A stretch of DNA of 64,000 nt from Planococcus maitriensis (GCF_003289925.1 NZ_QLZQ01000002.1:269282-333281); one strand, 5' to 3'. Shown: positions 22,581-32,481, counted from the first letter of the stretch. Program-made: numbers and translations. The notes: generated by a model not told the origin, from the sequence alone.

Positions 22581-22708
22581 CGAATGGACTCACTTACTTT
22601 CGTCCATTCGTTTCCTGCGGGCGAGCGCCAAGCCTCCTCAGTCGCTTTGCGACCTGCGGGGTCTCGGCTTTCTCGCTTTCCCGCGGGAGTCTTCGCAGTT
22701 TTGCTACA
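22581..22708. repeat. GC-rich intergenic repeat, type A, with an extra hairpin
   Basis: A 9-bp hairpin, CGAATGGAC / GTCCATTCG (22581-22610), adjoins a type A copy (22611-22705) that shares CCTGCGGGCGAGCGCCAAGC, GCCTCCTC, CTGCGGGGTCTC and CTCGCTTTCCCGCGGGAG with the copy at 36711. It occupies most of the gene-free gap 22341-22810 between ruvA and niaR, where B. subtilis has bofC, safA and the nad genes. Confidence 0.8.
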
Positions 22709-22751
22709 TTATATATATTGCTGAACACACCAAGAGTGGCCTTAAATGATT

Positions 22752-22780
22752 TTTACAGAAAGGCAATTTCAGAGTACAAT
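22752..22780 (+). promoter_or_regulatory. Promoter of niaR
   Basis: TTTACA (22752-22757), 17-bp spacer, TACAAT (22775-22780); ATG of niaR follows 31 bp later with GGAGGG. Confidence 0.72.
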
Positions 22781-22810
22781 ATGTAATTTGGTAATCAACG
22801 GAGGGTTTTC

Positions 22811-23344
22811 ATGAAAAAGTTATACGGCGAAGAACGCCGGAATGTTTTATTGGATGAGCTGAAGCAGGCGGGCCGGCCGATGACCGGGAGCGCGCTTGCC
22901 AAGCTCGCGCAAGTGTCCAGGCAGGTGGTGGTCGGCGACATGACCTTGTTGAAGGCTAAAGGCGAACCGATCATCGCGACGAGCCAGGGCTATCTATACC
23001 TGGACCCGAGCGGCAATAAGCAAGTGAGCCGCCGCATCGCCTGCAATCACTTGCCGCAGGAAACGGAAGCGGAGCTGCGCTTATTGGTCGACTGCGGCGT
23101 CACGGTTAAAGACGTCTCGATCGAACATCCCATCTATGGCGAACTGACGGCAGGGATCCACGTCTCGACTCCGCTCGATGTCGATTTGTTCATGCAGCGC
23201 ATACGTGATACCGGCGCAAGCTATTTGCTGGAACTGACAGAAGGCACGCATATCCACACCATCACGGCAGATTTTCCCGAAACGCTTGCGAAAGCTGTCG
23301 AAGCGATGAAACAGCACGGCTACCTGCTTGAAGAAGCGGAATGA
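22811..23344 (+). CDS. niaR: Niacin-responsive NAD-biosynthesis repressor NiaR
   Basis: The 177-aa transcription factor has an N-terminal winged helix (RRNVLLDELKQAGRPMTGS, with SRQVVVGDMTLLKAKG as recognition segment) and a C-terminal 3H domain named for three conserved histidines (CNHLPQE, EHPIYGEL, THIHT). NiaR represses NAD synthesis or niacin uptake genes when nicotinate is present. In B. subtilis yrxA lies beside nifS-nadBCA; here no such genes adjoin, so its targets lie elsewhere. Confidence 0.92.
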   Translation: MKKLYGEERRNVLLDELKQAGRPMTGSALAKLAQVSRQVVVGDMTLLKAKGEPIIATSQGYLYLDPSGNKQVSRRIACNHLPQETEAELRLLVDCGVTVKDVSIEHPIYGELTAGIHVSTPLDVDLFMQRIRDTGASYLLELTEGTHIHTITADFPETLAKAVEAMKQHGYLLEEAE

Positions 23345-23383
23345 AAAAATCCCCGGACGCCAATAAGGCGTCCGGGGATTTTT
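23345..23383. terminator. Bidirectional terminator niaR/pheA
   Basis: Perfect 17-bp stem, AAAAATCCCCGGACGCC (23345-23361) / GGCGTCCGGGGATTTTT (23367-23383), with an AATAA loop, between convergent genes. Confidence 0.95.
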
Positions 23384-23395
23384 CTTGCGTGCTAA

Positions 23396-24256
23396 TCATG
23401 AATTGTAGGTATAGTAGGAACCCAGCGTCTTGATGCCACAGCCAAGAGCCTTAAGCTCTTCGAACGCGCCGCGCATCATCGCCGCATTCTCGTCTTCCAA
23501 CACGTCGGCGATAAAGAAGTAATTGCCGAGCCCTGTCTTCAACGGGCGCGATTCGATTTTCGACAAGTTCAACTGCCGCCAAGCGAATACCGACAGCACC
23601 TGGTGCAAAACACCGGACCGGTCGTCTTCCGGAGGGGTGATCATCAAAGTTGTCTTGATCTGTGCTTCGTGTCCCGGGTCGGTCAATTTATGGTTGCTTT
23701 TCGACAATACGAAAAAGCGCGTGTGGTTGAAATGGAAATCGTGGATGTCGCGCTGCACGATGTCCAAGCCGTATTTTTCCGCTGCATAATCATTGGCGAT
23801 CGCCGCTATATTGCGCTCGGGCAATTCCGACACCATCTTGGCGGCAGCAGCCGTCGAGCTGTATTGCTGGAGCGGCGTCGTTTTATACGTATAATACAAA
23901 AACTTATGGCATTGCGCCAAGGCGTGCGGATGCGAATAAATCGCTTCGAACGATTCCGCGCCGCGGTTTTCGGGATGGACGAGCAAATGCTGCTGGATCG
24001 GCGACAGCACTTCCGCCGTCACATACAGCTCCGCTTCGTGGAACAGATAATCCACCGTCAATGGCACCGATCCCTCGAGCGCATTCTCGAGCGGCACAAC
24101 CGCATAATCGACCGTGCCTTCAGCGACCGCCTCGATGCATTCGGGAATGGTCGTATACGGCATCAGCTGTTCTTCCGGAAATACTTTGGAAGCGGCCAAA
24201 TGCGTAAACGATGCTTCCGGGCCTAAAAACGAAATTCTCTTTTTCTTTTCAGTCAT
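23396..24256 (-). CDS. pheA: Prephenate dehydratase
   Basis: It converts prephenate to phenylpyruvate in phenylalanine synthesis. The 286 aa have the catalytic domain (FLGPEASFTHLAASKVF at the N-terminus, TRFFVLSK near 188) and a C-terminal ACT domain for Phe feedback (SVFAWRQLNLSKIESRPLK). It is 19 bp downstream of pheB, with a GGGGG ribosome site. Confidence 0.98.
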   Translation of the reverse strand: MTEKKKRISFLGPEASFTHLAASKVFPEEQLMPYTTIPECIEAVAEGTVDYAVVPLENALEGSVPLTVDYLFHEAELYVTAEVLSPIQQHLLVHPENRGAESFEAIYSHPHALAQCHKFLYYTYKTTPLQQYSSTAAAAKMVSELPERNIAAIANDYAAEKYGLDIVQRDIHDFHFNHTRFFVLSKSNHKLTDPGHEAQIKTTLMITPPEDDRSGVLHQVLSVFAWRQLNLSKIESRPLKTGLGNYFFIADVLEDENAAMMRGAFEELKALGCGIKTLGSYYTYNS

Positions 24257-24275
24257 GGACTCATTCCCCCTACAT

Positions 24276-24728
24276 TTATGACGAACCGCTTGATACTACA
24301 TCGGCCGACTCGACAAAGTCGAGTTTTTTCAATTGCTGCAAGAACATGTCCAAGTCGACGTCCATCGCCGTCACATCAAGCGACAAGGTGACGTTCGCGC
24401 GCCCTTGGATCGGAATGGTCTGGTGGATGGTCAAAATATTACAGCCCATTTCCGCTACGGATTGAAGCAAAGTCGCAAGCGTTCCGGAACGGTCTTCCAA
24501 TTGCAGGAAAACCGTCAAGATCCGCTCTTTAACGATGGAATGGAACGGAAAGACCGCGTCACGGTATTTATAGAAAGCCGAGCGCGACAATCCGGTCTTT
24601 GCGACCGCATCCAAAATCGACATGCGGTCCCGCTGGAGCAATTTTTTCACTTCCAGCGTCTTGACCATCGCTTCTGTCAGTACATCTTCCCGCACCAGGT
24701 AATAGCGTTGTTCCGAAATATCCTTCAT
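24276..24728 (-). CDS. pheB: ACT-domain protein PheB
   Basis: The 150-aa protein of the PheB/YszB family has an N-terminal helical segment ([23 protein letters not shown]-like) and a C-terminal ACT domain ([20 protein letters not shown] onward). Once described as chorismate mutase, the family is better viewed as an amino-acid-sensing regulator. It lies between obgE and pheA as in B. subtilis. Confidence 0.93.
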   Translation of the reverse strand: MKDISEQRYYLVREDVLTEAMVKTLEVKKLLQRDRMSILDAVAKTGLSRSAFYKYRDAVFPFHSIVKERILTVFLQLEDRSGTLATLLQSVAEMGCNILTIHQTIPIQGRANVTLSLDVTAMDVDLDMFLQQLKKLDFVESADVVSSGSS

Positions 24729-24744
24729 TCAAGTACCCTCCGCA

Positions 24745-26034
24745 TCAGTCGGTGAATTCGAACTCAAATTCGAGCAGACGGACCGTGTCGCCGTTTTCTG
24801 CCCCGCGCTCGCGAAGTGCATCATCGATGCCCATACCCCGCATCTGGCGGGCGAATCGGCGAATCGAATCTTCACGAGAGAAGTCGGTCATCTTGAACAT
24901 CCGCTCAATAGCGTAGCCAGAAAGGACGAAAGCGCCGTCCGGGTCGCGTGAGATATCGAATCCGTCGCCTTGCATTTCGTGCTTGTAAAGAACCGTATCC
25001 GCTGCATCCGGGTCCGCCTCGTCTTCCATCGGGAATTCAGGCGTCACTTCGAGCAAGTCGGCTACCGCAAACATCAAGTTGTTCAAGCCTTTTCTCGACA
25101 ATGCGGAAATCGGGAACACTTTCGCGTCTTCCGGCAATTTCTTGCGGAACTCTTCCAAGTTCTCTTCCGCATCCGGCATGTCCATCTTGTTCGCCACAAT
25201 CAGTTGCGGGCGTTCAGTCAAGCGCATATTGTATTGCTTCAATTCCTCATTGATGGTCACATAATCCTCATAAGGGTCGCGGCCTTCCATGCCCGACATA
25301 TCGATGACGTGCACGATGACGCGCGTCCGTTCGATGTGGCGCAGGAATTGATGGCCCAGGCCGATGCCTTCGTGTGCGCCTTCGATCAATCCTGGCAGAT
25401 CGGCCATGACGAAGCTGCGCTGGTCTTCCGTTTGGACCATCCCGAGGTTCGGGACGATCGTCGTGAAGTGATATGCGCCGATTTTCGGCTTGGCTGCAGT
25501 GACGACCGACAATAACGTCGATTTGCCGACACTCGGGAAACCGACCAGGCCGACATCCGCCAATACTTTCAATTCCAGGATGACGTTGCGCTCAAGGCCC
25601 GGTTCGCCTTTTTCCGATAGTTCCGGCGCCGGGTTTTGAGGCGTCGCAAAACGCGAGTTGCCGCGCCCGCCGCGCCCGCCGCGAGCGATGACGGCGGATT
25701 GCCCGTCTTCCACTAAATCGGCGATTGTCTCGCCTGTATCGGCGTCTTTGACGACAGTGCCCGGCGGAACTTTGATGATCGTGTCATGTGCTTTCGCACC
25801 GTGCTGGTTTTTGCTCATGCCGTGCGTCCCGCGCTCGGCTTTAAAGATCCGCTTGAAACGGAAATCCATCAACGTGCGCAAGCCTTCATCGACTTGGAAG
25901 ACGATATCTGCGCCTTTCCCTCCGTCGCCTCCGGCTGGCCCGCCGTTCGGTACGTATTTTTCGCGGCGGAATGCGACCATGCCATCCCCGCCGTCGCCAC
26001 CTTTTACATATACTTTTACGTGATCGACAAACAT
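24745..26034 (-). CDS. obgE: Ribosome-assembly GTPase Obg
   Basis: The 429-aa essential GTPase binds 50S precursors. It has the glycine-rich Obg fold ([20 protein letters not shown] near residue 13), G1 [12 protein letters not shown] (near 166), G3 DLPGLIEG, G4 NKMD, and the C-terminal OCT domain of Firmicutes. The true start is ATG 26034 after GGAGGG; the frame is open 21 codons upstream into the spo0B-like gene without support. The spo0B stop lies 1 bp upstream. Confidence 0.98.
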   Translation of the reverse strand: MFVDHVKVYVKGGDGGDGMVAFRREKYVPNGGPAGGDGGKGADIVFQVDEGLRTLMDFRFKRIFKAERGTHGMSKNQHGAKAHDTIIKVPPGTVVKDADTGETIADLVEDGQSAVIARGGRGGRGNSRFATPQNPAPELSEKGEPGLERNVILELKVLADVGLVGFPSVGKSTLLSVVTAAKPKIGAYHFTTIVPNLGMVQTEDQRSFVMADLPGLIEGAHEGIGLGHQFLRHIERTRVIVHVIDMSGMEGRDPYEDYVTINEELKQYNMRLTERPQLIVANKMDMPDAEENLEEFRKKLPEDAKVFPISALSRKGLNNLMFAVADLLEVTPEFPMEDEADPDAADTVLYKHEMQGDGFDISRDPDGAFVLSGYAIERMFKMTDFSREDSIRRFARQMRGMGIDDALRERGAENGDTVRLLEFEFEFTD

Positions 26035-26035
26035 A

Positions 26036-26548
26036 TTATCCCTCCATCTGTGCGTGGATCTCGACTTTCGAGCGATCCGATCCGCACGCTTTACCAATTG
26101 CCAATTGCGGTGAATCCAAATTCACGGACGACCAGTCGCCGGGACCTGACAGTTCCAGCGAAAACCGGCCGCCCGCTTCCATTATGTGCAGTTCTACCGG
26201 ATAGGGCCAAGCGTCGGAAAACGCTTCTTTTACGCTCTTTGCAAATGCCTCAAGCCAACTGCAGAGCGCCGCATCCAACTCCTGCGGCGCCCGCTTGGCT
26301 TCGCAAAAAACCGCGAGGCGCAGCTCCGGAAAACGCCAGCCAGCCGTCAGTAGCCACTCTTCCGTTTCAGGCATAGAGAGAGCCGACAGCCGGCTTTGGT
26401 GCATAGCCGCTTCGGCATACGTACGAATGAGCGCCTGGGCTCTATCTGTGCGCCCTAAATCCAGATTCAATTTGATCATCTGCAGCTCATTCATAAAATC
26501 ATGGCGCGCATGCCGAAGCGATTGTGCCACCGTTAGCCTGTCGTCCAT
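26036..26548 (-). CDS. spo0B: Spo0B-like phosphotransferase domain protein
   Basis: The 170-aa protein sits exactly at the B. subtilis spo0B locus (rpmA-spo0B-obg). Its N-terminal helix contains [20 protein letters not shown], matching the Spo0B/SpoOB-alpha dimerisation helix with the phospho-accepting His in RHDFMN. The C-terminal half ([19 protein letters not shown]) would be the degenerate kinase-like domain. ATG 26548 follows AAGGAAGTG; an in-frame GTG at 26566 lies ahead of that ribosome site. In sporulators it passes phosphate from Spo0F to Spo0A. Sequence similarity outside the His helix is weak. Confidence 0.8.
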   Translation of the reverse strand: MDDRLTVAQSLRHARHDFMNELQMIKLNLDLGRTDRAQALIRTYAEAAMHQSRLSALSMPETEEWLLTAGWRFPELRLAVFCEAKRAPQELDAALCSWLEAFAKSVKEAFSDAWPYPVELHIMEAGGRFSLELSGPGDWSSVNLDSPQLAIGKACGSDRSKVEIHAQMEG

Positions 26549-26640
26549 AATGCACTTCCTTTTCACACACTTTAGACCAGTATACCAAGTTTCGGGCCGG
26601 ATTTCCCGGCACGGGTTTTGGCTGGTCTTGTTTCAAAAGA

Positions 26641-26666
26641 AAAAGGACTGCGAAAGCAGCCCTTTT
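26641..26666 (-). terminator. Terminator of rplU-prp-rpmA
   Basis: AAAAGGACTGC (26641-26651) / GCAGCCCTTTT (26656-26666), with a G-U pair and a T-rich tail on the minus strand, 10 bp after rpmA. Confidence 0.85.
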
Positions 26667-26675
26667 CGTTTTTTA

Positions 26676-26978
<303 letters not shown>

Positions 26979-27308
26979 CTAAGCTGTGAAGGTTATTTTT
27001 ATAAAGTCTGCATAATCGTGTTCAATCGTTTCCAGAGAAATGACCATAGCGCGTACAAGCAGTTGAACCTGCTCATCCGTCTTTTTGTCCATGTTCTCCG
27101 GAAAGGCGATTTTCAAAAAACCGCTATCCGCCTGTTCGATTTCCGGTTCAATTCCCGTCAGCTCCATGATGGCGTTCACTGCCCCGAAGGAAACAGCGGA
27201 AGCCCCGGCACATACGAGATCCTTGCCGTGTTCGGCAAAATCCGCATGCCCCGACATTTCAAAGCCATGGATATAGCTGCCGGTTTGATGAATGGTCACC
27301 TGGATCAT
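26979..27308 (-). CDS. prp: Ribosomal-processing cysteine protease Prp
   Basis: The 109-aa cysteine protease cleaves the L27 N-terminal extension. The catalytic pair is visible as His in FEMSGHADFA and Cys in KDLVCAGASAVSFG. It lies between rplU and rpmA, starting 2 bp after rplU with little Shine-Dalgarno sequence, so translational coupling to rplU is likely. Confidence 0.96.
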   Translation of the reverse strand: MIQVTIHQTGSYIHGFEMSGHADFAEHGKDLVCAGASAVSFGAVNAIMELTGIEPEIEQADSGFLKIAFPENMDKKTDEQVQLLVRAMVISLETIEHDYADFIKITFTA

Positions 27309-27310
27309 TC

Positions 27311-27619
27311 TTATAGGTTGATTGCATCAACAGTCAATTTCGTGAATGGCTGACGATGACCTTGTTTTTTGTGGTAGTTCTTTTTCGCTTTGTATTTGAA
27401 GACAGTGATTTTCTTGCCGCGGCCCTGTTTTTCAACTTTCGCTGTAACAGTTGCTCCTTCTACGAAAGGAACACCCACTTTAGTATCGTCTCCACCTACA
27501 AATAGAACTTTGTCAAATGTTACTGTGTCGCCAGCTTCTGCGTTCACTTTCTCAACGTAGATCTCTTGGCCAGCTTCCACTTTGATTTGTTTTCCACCAG
27601 TTTCAATAATTGCGTACAT
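27311..27619 (-). CDS. rplU: 50S ribosomal protein L21
   Basis: The 102-aa L21 has the family opening [15 protein letters not shown] and closing [17 protein letters not shown]. It is the first gene of rplU-prp-rpmA and is preceded by GAGGAGG and an L21 leader. It binds 23S rRNA. Confidence 0.99.
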   Translation of the reverse strand: MYAIIETGGKQIKVEAGQEIYVEKVNAEAGDTVTFDKVLFVGGDDTKVGVPFVEGATVTAKVEKQGRGKKITVFKYKAKKNYHKKQGHRQPFTKLTVDAINL

Positions 27620-27725
27620 ATCCTTGCACCTCCTCTTAGACTAAGACTCGCCTCTCCAGGTGATCTTGCGATGCTTAAAAACCCGGTTCGAGCGGTTGTA
27701 GCACGGGTGCGCTACAAACATAACA
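27620..27725 (-). promoter_or_regulatory. L21 leader (autoregulatory 5' UTR)
   Basis: The ~105-nt leader between promoter and rplU can fold into a stem from TTGTAGCGCACCCGTGCTACAA (an 8-bp hairpin at 27695-27716) followed by a second structured element ending at the ribosome site. Firmicute rplU operons have such L21 leaders; fit by position and hairpin only, not by covariance model. Confidence 0.7.
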
Positions 27726-27730
27726 TTAGA

Positions 27731-27760
27731 ATAATATCATGCGGGAGAACCCCGCGTCAA
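27731..27760 (-). promoter_or_regulatory. Promoter of rplU-prp-rpmA
   Basis: Minus strand TTGACG (27755-27760), 18-bp spacer, TATTAT (27731-27736). Confidence 0.75.
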
Positions 27761-28148
27761 CAGAGAACTGAAAAGAGTTGGTGATGTGTGCTTTTCATTT
27801 TTGGGATTGTGGTTCAAGCAATTAAATATCGCTTCTTTACTAGCTTGTGATTTTTGGATGGAGAGTGTGGCGATGTTTCTTGTGTTGGAGCTTTCGTCAT
27901 TTTTGAATTTCGCCTCCCTGCTTGGGGTTGGCCTCTCACAATGAGCCAGAAAGAACATCTGTCTCATTGCTTCGGCTCACCCGTGGCGCTGGTCGGCTTA
28001 GAGATTTCATTGGTTTATGTTTGTTTAAACAAATCTGCTTCTATAATTTGTTGCCGGCTAGTTGGGAATCGCTTCCCCTTCAAGCGCCGAAACAAATTAT
28101 CGAAACTAATGTCAGTGATAAATGAACGTCAGTTCCACTTTAAATATA

Positions 28149-28278
28149 GAGATGAAGCGGAAAGGGGCCGACGCCTGAGGGACCGCGCGGGCTGGCGAGA
28201 CAAATGTGCCGCGCTCTTTGTGGCACATTGGCTCAACACCCGCCCCTCGGCAAGCGTGCCCCTTGAAGCGCAATCTCC
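28149..28278. repeat. Intergenic repeat, type B
   Basis: Within the gene-free 27761-28394 gap, this copy shares GAGATGAAGCGGAA, GGGGCCGAC, GCGAGACAA and GAAGCGCAATCTCC with the copy at 58183-58307. Its ends GAGAT/ATCTC are inverted. An open frame of 150 codons crossing it (27854-28306) lacks a ribosome site and family similarity, so I treat the gap as non-coding. spoIVFA/FB lie here in B. subtilis. Confidence 0.78.
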
Positions 28279-28394
28279 ACTACACTCATTTTTATTATTC
28301 TTTTGAATTCGTAATGTAATATCATATCAGCAGAATGTCTTGTATCCCCCTGTCCCTCCTCCTACATTTCATTCAAAAAAATCTTTCAAAACAA

Positions 28395-28422
28395 AAACGC
28401 CACCGCAAATGCAGTGGCGTTT
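28395..28422 (-). terminator. Terminator of the mre-min operon
   Basis: AAACGCCACCGC / GCAGTGGCGTTT stem with one G-U and a T-run on the minus strand, 14 bp after minD. Confidence 0.88.
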
Positions 28423-28435
28423 CTACTGTAGAAGT

Positions 28436-29239
28436 TTATTTGCTTGAGAAAATGGATTTCAGCTTGCCGAACATGCCGGGCTTTGGCTTGTCCATGGTCA
28501 TGAGCGGAACCGATTCACCTAGCAGGCGGCGCGCGATGTTGCGGTAACCGAGTGCTGCCGGGTTCGATGGGTCCATGACGACCGGTTCGCCTTTGTTCGA
28601 GCTTGAAATGACGCGTTCGTCATCCGGCACGATGCCGAGCAGGTCGATCGACAAATGTGTCGTGATCTCGTTGACATCGAGTGCGTCGCCCGCTTCCATC
28701 AAATGCGGGCGGATGCGGTTGATGATGAGTTTCGGCGCTTCGAGGTTTTCCTCGAGCTCCAATAAGCCGATGATGCGGTCAGCATCGCGGACGGCTGAGA
28801 TCTCAGGCGTCGTGACGACGATCGCGCGGTCTGCACCGGCAACGGCGTTCTTATAGCCCTGCTCGATGCCGGCCGGGCAATCGATGATGATGAAATCGTA
28901 TTCCGCTTTCATCCCCTCGATCAATTCTTTCATCTGTTCCGGGTTGACGTCGTTCTTGTCGGCCGTCTGGGCTGCCGGAAGCAGGAATAACTTATCTTCG
29001 AAACGCTTGTCTTTGACAAGCGCCTGGTGGATTTTGCAGCGGCCTTCGAGCACATCGATCAAATCGTAGATGATGCGGTTCTCGAGGCCCAAAATGACAT
29101 CCAGGTTGCGAAGCCCGATGTCTGTATCGATCAAGCACACTTTCTTGCCTTGAAGAGCCAATGCAGTGCCGAGGTTCGCAGTCGTCGTCGTTTTACCGAC
29201 GCCTCCCTTGCCTGATGTAATTACGATAGCTTCTCCCAC
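28436..29239 (-). CDS. minD: Septum-site-determining ATPase MinD
   Basis: The 267-aa ParA/MinD ATPase positions MinC to block polar division. It has the deviant Walker A GKGGVGKTTTTANLG (near residue 10), the DTDIGLRNLD switch, and a C-terminal amphipathic membrane anchor (FGKLKSIFSSK). It starts with GTG after AAAGGAGG, 1 bp after minC. Confidence 0.98.
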   Translation of the reverse strand: MGEAIVITSGKGGVGKTTTTANLGTALALQGKKVCLIDTDIGLRNLDVILGLENRIIYDLIDVLEGRCKIHQALVKDKRFEDKLFLLPAAQTADKNDVNPEQMKELIEGMKAEYDFIIIDCPAGIEQGYKNAVAGADRAIVVTTPEISAVRDADRIIGLLELEENLEAPKLIINRIRPHLMEAGDALDVNEITTHLSIDLLGIVPDDERVISSSNKGEPVVMDPSNPAALGYRNIARRLLGESVPLMTMDKPKPGMFGKLKSIFSSK

Positions 29240-29240
29240 A

Positions 29241-29930
29241 CTAGCTTCCTCCTTTAAACGTAGAAATTTGCGGCCGCAGGAATCTCAGTTCCTGCAAACG
29301 GTCGATGATGATCTTGCCGCTGGTATGTAAATAAGCGCATTCCATTTCCGGCTGCTCCGACAAGCTGTCGAGTTCATCGGTCATCGTCTCGAGTTCATCG
29401 GCGATCTTCAGGTGTGTCGCTTCAAGCCAGGAGGCGGCAATGACCGCATCCTTGTTGCCGCTCGCACCGGCGTGGGCAAAGCCCTTGAGGCGGCCGAGCA
29501 CATAGACGTTGCCGCCCGCTTCGATGCGGCCGTTCTGGTTGACGTCGCCGATGACGACGAGGTCGCCGTTCGCACGCACGACTTGCCCTGAACGGACGAT
29601 GCCGACGTAAGTTTCCGACTGGCGCTCAGCGATCATCCGGTTGCATTCTTCGACGGTGACGACATCGCATTTCGTGCCGATCACTTTCATCTTCGAATTG
29701 TCGTGGATGACTTTCTTGATCTCGTCCAATTGGCCTTTGCTGTAAACGCGCTTCGCCAATTGGATCTGTACTTCCGCATCCCCTTCGAGCGCAGGGTCGG
29801 ATACTTTCTTCTTCAGCTCATCGAGGATTTCCGTATAGGAGGCCATATCATTGAGCTGGATGAGAAGCCCTTTGTTCGTTCCTTTGATATTCACGATATT
29901 TTTCAAAAAACCTGTCACCTGCGCTTTCAT
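29241..29930 (-). CDS. minC: Septum-site-determining protein MinC
   Basis: The 229-aa FtsZ antagonist has an N-terminal domain that destabilises FtsZ polymers and a C-terminal beta-helix (VRANGDLVVIGDVNQNGRIE, then GGNVYVLGRLKGFAHAG) that dimerises and binds MinD. Its ATG overlaps the mreD stop (TAATG). Confidence 0.97.
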   Translation of the reverse strand: MKAQVTGFLKNIVNIKGTNKGLLIQLNDMASYTEILDELKKKVSDPALEGDAEVQIQLAKRVYSKGQLDEIKKVIHDNSKMKVIGTKCDVVTVEECNRMIAERQSETYVGIVRSGQVVRANGDLVVIGDVNQNGRIEAGGNVYVLGRLKGFAHAGASGNKDAVIAASWLEATHLKIADELETMTDELDSLSEQPEMECAYLHTSGKIIIDRLQELRFLRPQISTFKGGS

Positions 29931-30460
29931 TAATATAACCCGAACTTAGTGCCACGCTGCGGATCTTGCGTGACCATCATCGACCTGAACACCCAGCCAA
30001 GCAATCCTAGATACAGGGCATTGGCGATTAAGGTCGGCCACAATCTCGATGCCAAAAACGTTCCGGCCGGCGCGTCGGTCAAGCCGATCAATTGGAAGAA
30101 CAGGTAAAGTGCCACTTCCATTGCGAGCAGAAGGCCGAGTGCCAGCAGCGTTGCCGACAGCAGATTTTGTGGAATCTTTTTGAAAAAGTACGCGGCGATC
30201 AGGCAGACGGCCGGATACAGAAAAGAATATAATCCAATAATATCAATGTAAAAGACATCATACAAGAGGCCGAAGAACAAACCGTAAAACAGCGCATGGC
30301 GCAGTTCATAGAAAAGGGTCAAGAAAATCAGGAATAAAATGAGGAATCGCGGGACGACGTAATACAGCGATCCGTCAATCGACAGCGGCGAAAACAGCCC
30401 GAAAATCGGTTCGACGAAAAACAATACGAGGCAGACGATGGGAACGAGGAAACGGATCAT
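29930..30460 (-). CDS. mreD: Rod-shape protein MreD
   Basis: The 176-aa integral membrane protein has about five hydrophobic helices and the MreD feature of alternating helices with few charges (YYVVPRFLILFLIFLTLFYE near residue 32). It links MreB/MreC to cell-wall synthesis. Overlaps mreC by 4 bp. Confidence 0.94.
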   Translation of the reverse strand: MIRFLVPIVCLVLFFVEPIFGLFSPLSIDGSLYYVVPRFLILFLIFLTLFYELRHALFYGLFFGLLYDVFYIDIIGLYSFLYPAVCLIAAYFFKKIPQNLLSATLLALGLLLAMEVALYLFFQLIGLTDAPAGTFLASRLWPTLIANALYLGLLGWVFRSMMVTQDPQRGTKFGLY

Positions 30461-31344
30461 GATTCCTCTTCCTCTTCTTCCGTCATCCCGTTGTCTTCCC
30501 CGTCAACTTCCGGCATGAGGCGGTCTGCGATGACCACGTGATTGAGCATCGAGAAGTCAGCTGCCGGTTTGACATAAGCCAGTTTCGTCAAGCCGAATTC
30601 GTCGATCGTCACTTCCGTGATCTCCCCGATGACGATGCCTTTCGGGAAAATGCCGCCGAGCCCGCTCGAGACGACTTGGTCGCCTTCTTTCAGTTCCACC
30701 GAGAAATCGATGCGTTTCAATAGCAGCTCGCGGCGCTCCGCATCATAGCCTTCGATCAAGCCGAATACATCATCCTCGCCGAGTACCATCGCCGAAACGC
30801 GGTAATTCGGGTTTTGGGTCGTCACCAGTTCCACTGTCGACGTGGTCGGGGTGACGATCGTCACTTTGCCGATTAAGCCGCCGGCGGTCATGACGGCCAT
30901 ATTTTCCTTGACGCCGTGGTTGGTGCCGCGGTTCAAGATGATTTTCTCTTCCCATTGATCCGGGTTGCGTGCGATGACGACTGCCTGGATCGGGTTGAAT
31001 TCGCGTAAATCTTCTTCTTTGCCGACCAGTTCCTTCAGTTCCTCGTTTTCGGAACGGAGGTCTGTCACTTCTGCCTGCACGCCCGCAAATTCCTCGAGGC
31101 GCGCTTTCAGCAGGCGGTTTTCTTCAAATGTGTTGATCAGCGAGTCGATATTGTCAAAAACACCGGTCACGAAATGAGCGGGGCGGGAAAATACCGATTG
31201 CCCGGCGCCTACCGCTTCCTTGACGATCTGTTCGGGCAGCGACACTTGGCCGCGGTCCCGGAGCGTCAAGGAAATCAAGGCGACGAGCAGGATGACGCCG
31301 ATCAACAGCAGGATAAGCCGCTTATTCGATAAAAATTGTGGCAT
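30457..31344 (-). CDS. mreC: Rod-shape protein MreC
   Basis: The 295-aa bitopic protein has one TM helix near residue 12 (LILLLIGVILLVALISLTL), a coiled coil (~65-110, SLINTFEENRLLKARLEEFA) and the periplasm-facing beta-barrel core (VMTAGGLIGKV, VSSGLGGIFPKGIVIGEI). It ends with an acidic tail of glutamates. GGAGG precedes the ATG. Confidence 0.97.
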   Translation of the reverse strand: MPQFLSNKRLILLLIGVILLVALISLTLRDRGQVSLPEQIVKEAVGAGQSVFSRPAHFVTGVFDNIDSLINTFEENRLLKARLEEFAGVQAEVTDLRSENEELKELVGKEEDLREFNPIQAVVIARNPDQWEEKIILNRGTNHGVKENMAVMTAGGLIGKVTIVTPTTSTVELVTTQNPNYRVSAMVLGEDDVFGLIEGYDAERRELLLKRIDFSVELKEGDQVVSSGLGGIFPKGIVIGEITEVTIDEFGLTKLAYVKPAADFSMLNHVVIADRLMPEVDGEDNGMTEEEEEES

Positions 31345-31390
31345 GTGAGGCCATCCTCCTTATTGATTGGCTCGTGTAGAGCAGTAAAAC

Positions 31391-32419
31391 TCAGCGTCTT
31401 TCGATCGCATTGCGGTAACGGTCGAAGTTTTCGAGTGCGCGCCCGGTCCCGAGCGCGACACAATCGAGCGGGTCGTCCGCCGTGAACACCGGCATGCTGA
31501 CCGCTTCCGCGATCACTTTGTCGAGGTTCTTCAACAGCGCCCCGCCGCCCGTCAAGACGATACCGCGGTCCATGATATCGGACGCCAGTTCAGGCGGCGT
31601 CTTCTCAAGCGTGGCACCCAACCCTTCGACGATGCGCGTCACGGGTTCTTTCAGCGCTTCTTCCATTTCCCGCGCGGTGATCGTCAAGGTTTTCGGGAAG
31701 CCGGTCACGAGATCGCGCCCGCGGATTTCCATACTTGCTTGCGCTTCCTCATCATCCAGGACAGCGGCGGTGCCGATGCCCATCTTCAGGTTTTCAGCCG
31801 TGCGCTCCCCGATGACGACATTATAGCGCTTGCGGACGTATTGCTTGATCGCCTCGTCCATCTCGTCCCCGCCGACGCGGATCGATTCACTCGATACGAT
31901 GCCGCCGAGCGAGATGATGGCGACTTCCGCCGTTCCGCCTCCTATATCGACGACCATGCTGCCGACAGGTTCCCAGACCGGAAGCCCTGCGCCGATCGCT
32001 GCAGCGAAAGGCTCTTCGATTGTATAAGCTTCCGCCGCCCCGACCGCACGCGCCGCATCCAAAACTGCGCGCTGTTCGATCGAAGTCACGCCGTACGGCA
32101 CACAGATCATCACTTTGCCGCCGCGCCATTTGCCCGGTGCTTTGCCGGTCGCTTCGCTGATGCAATGCTTGATCATCGCGAGCGTCGTGTCGTAGTCGGA
32201 GATGACGCCGTCGCGCATTGGCCGCATCGCGACGATATTCGCAGGCGTCCTGCCCATCATATCGCGCGCGCGCTTTCCGACAGCGACGATGTCATTCGTG
32301 CGGGTGTTCTTGATGACGATCGACGGCTCACGGAGCACGATGCCGCGCCCTTTTAAATAGACGAGCGTGTTCGCCGTCCCGAGGTCGATGCCGATATCTT
32401 TTGAAGCAATTCCAAACAC
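31391..32419 (-). CDS. mreB: Rod-shape actin homologue MreB
   Basis: This is the bacterial actin that guides elongasome movement. Its 342 aa show phosphate 1 ([19 protein letters not shown]), phosphate 2 ([19 protein letters not shown]) and adenosine ([16 protein letters not shown]) motifs. The start is GTG 32419 after AAAGGA; upstream open codons lack a ribosome site, and the overlapping ATG is out of frame. Length matches B. subtilis MreB (337 aa). Confidence 0.97.
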   Translation of the reverse strand: MFGIASKDIGIDLGTANTLVYLKGRGIVLREPSIVIKNTRTNDIVAVGKRARDMMGRTPANIVAMRPMRDGVISDYDTTLAMIKHCISEATGKAPGKWRGGKVMICVPYGVTSIEQRAVLDAARAVGAAEAYTIEEPFAAAIGAGLPVWEPVGSMVVDIGGGTAEVAIISLGGIVSSESIRVGGDEMDEAIKQYVRKRYNVVIGERTAENLKMGIGTAAVLDDEEAQASMEIRGRDLVTGFPKTLTITAREMEEALKEPVTRIVEGLGATLEKTPPELASDIMDRGIVLTGGGALLKNLDKVIAEAVSMPVFTADDPLDCVALGTGRALENFDRYRNAIERR

Positions 32420-32481
32420 ATGAATCGGTCCTTTCTTATGTAAACCGGGGGTACCGGCAACAGCTTTGCGCAATACCACCC

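Noticed and set aside
22581-22705. CRISPR-like or tRNA-like repeat
   Set aside because: No regular spacing and no cloverleaf or CCA; the copies are dispersed single elements.
27854-28306. 150-codon plus-strand open frame between rplU and minD
   Set aside because: No ribosome site, crosses a type B repeat, low-complexity translated sequence and no family likeness.
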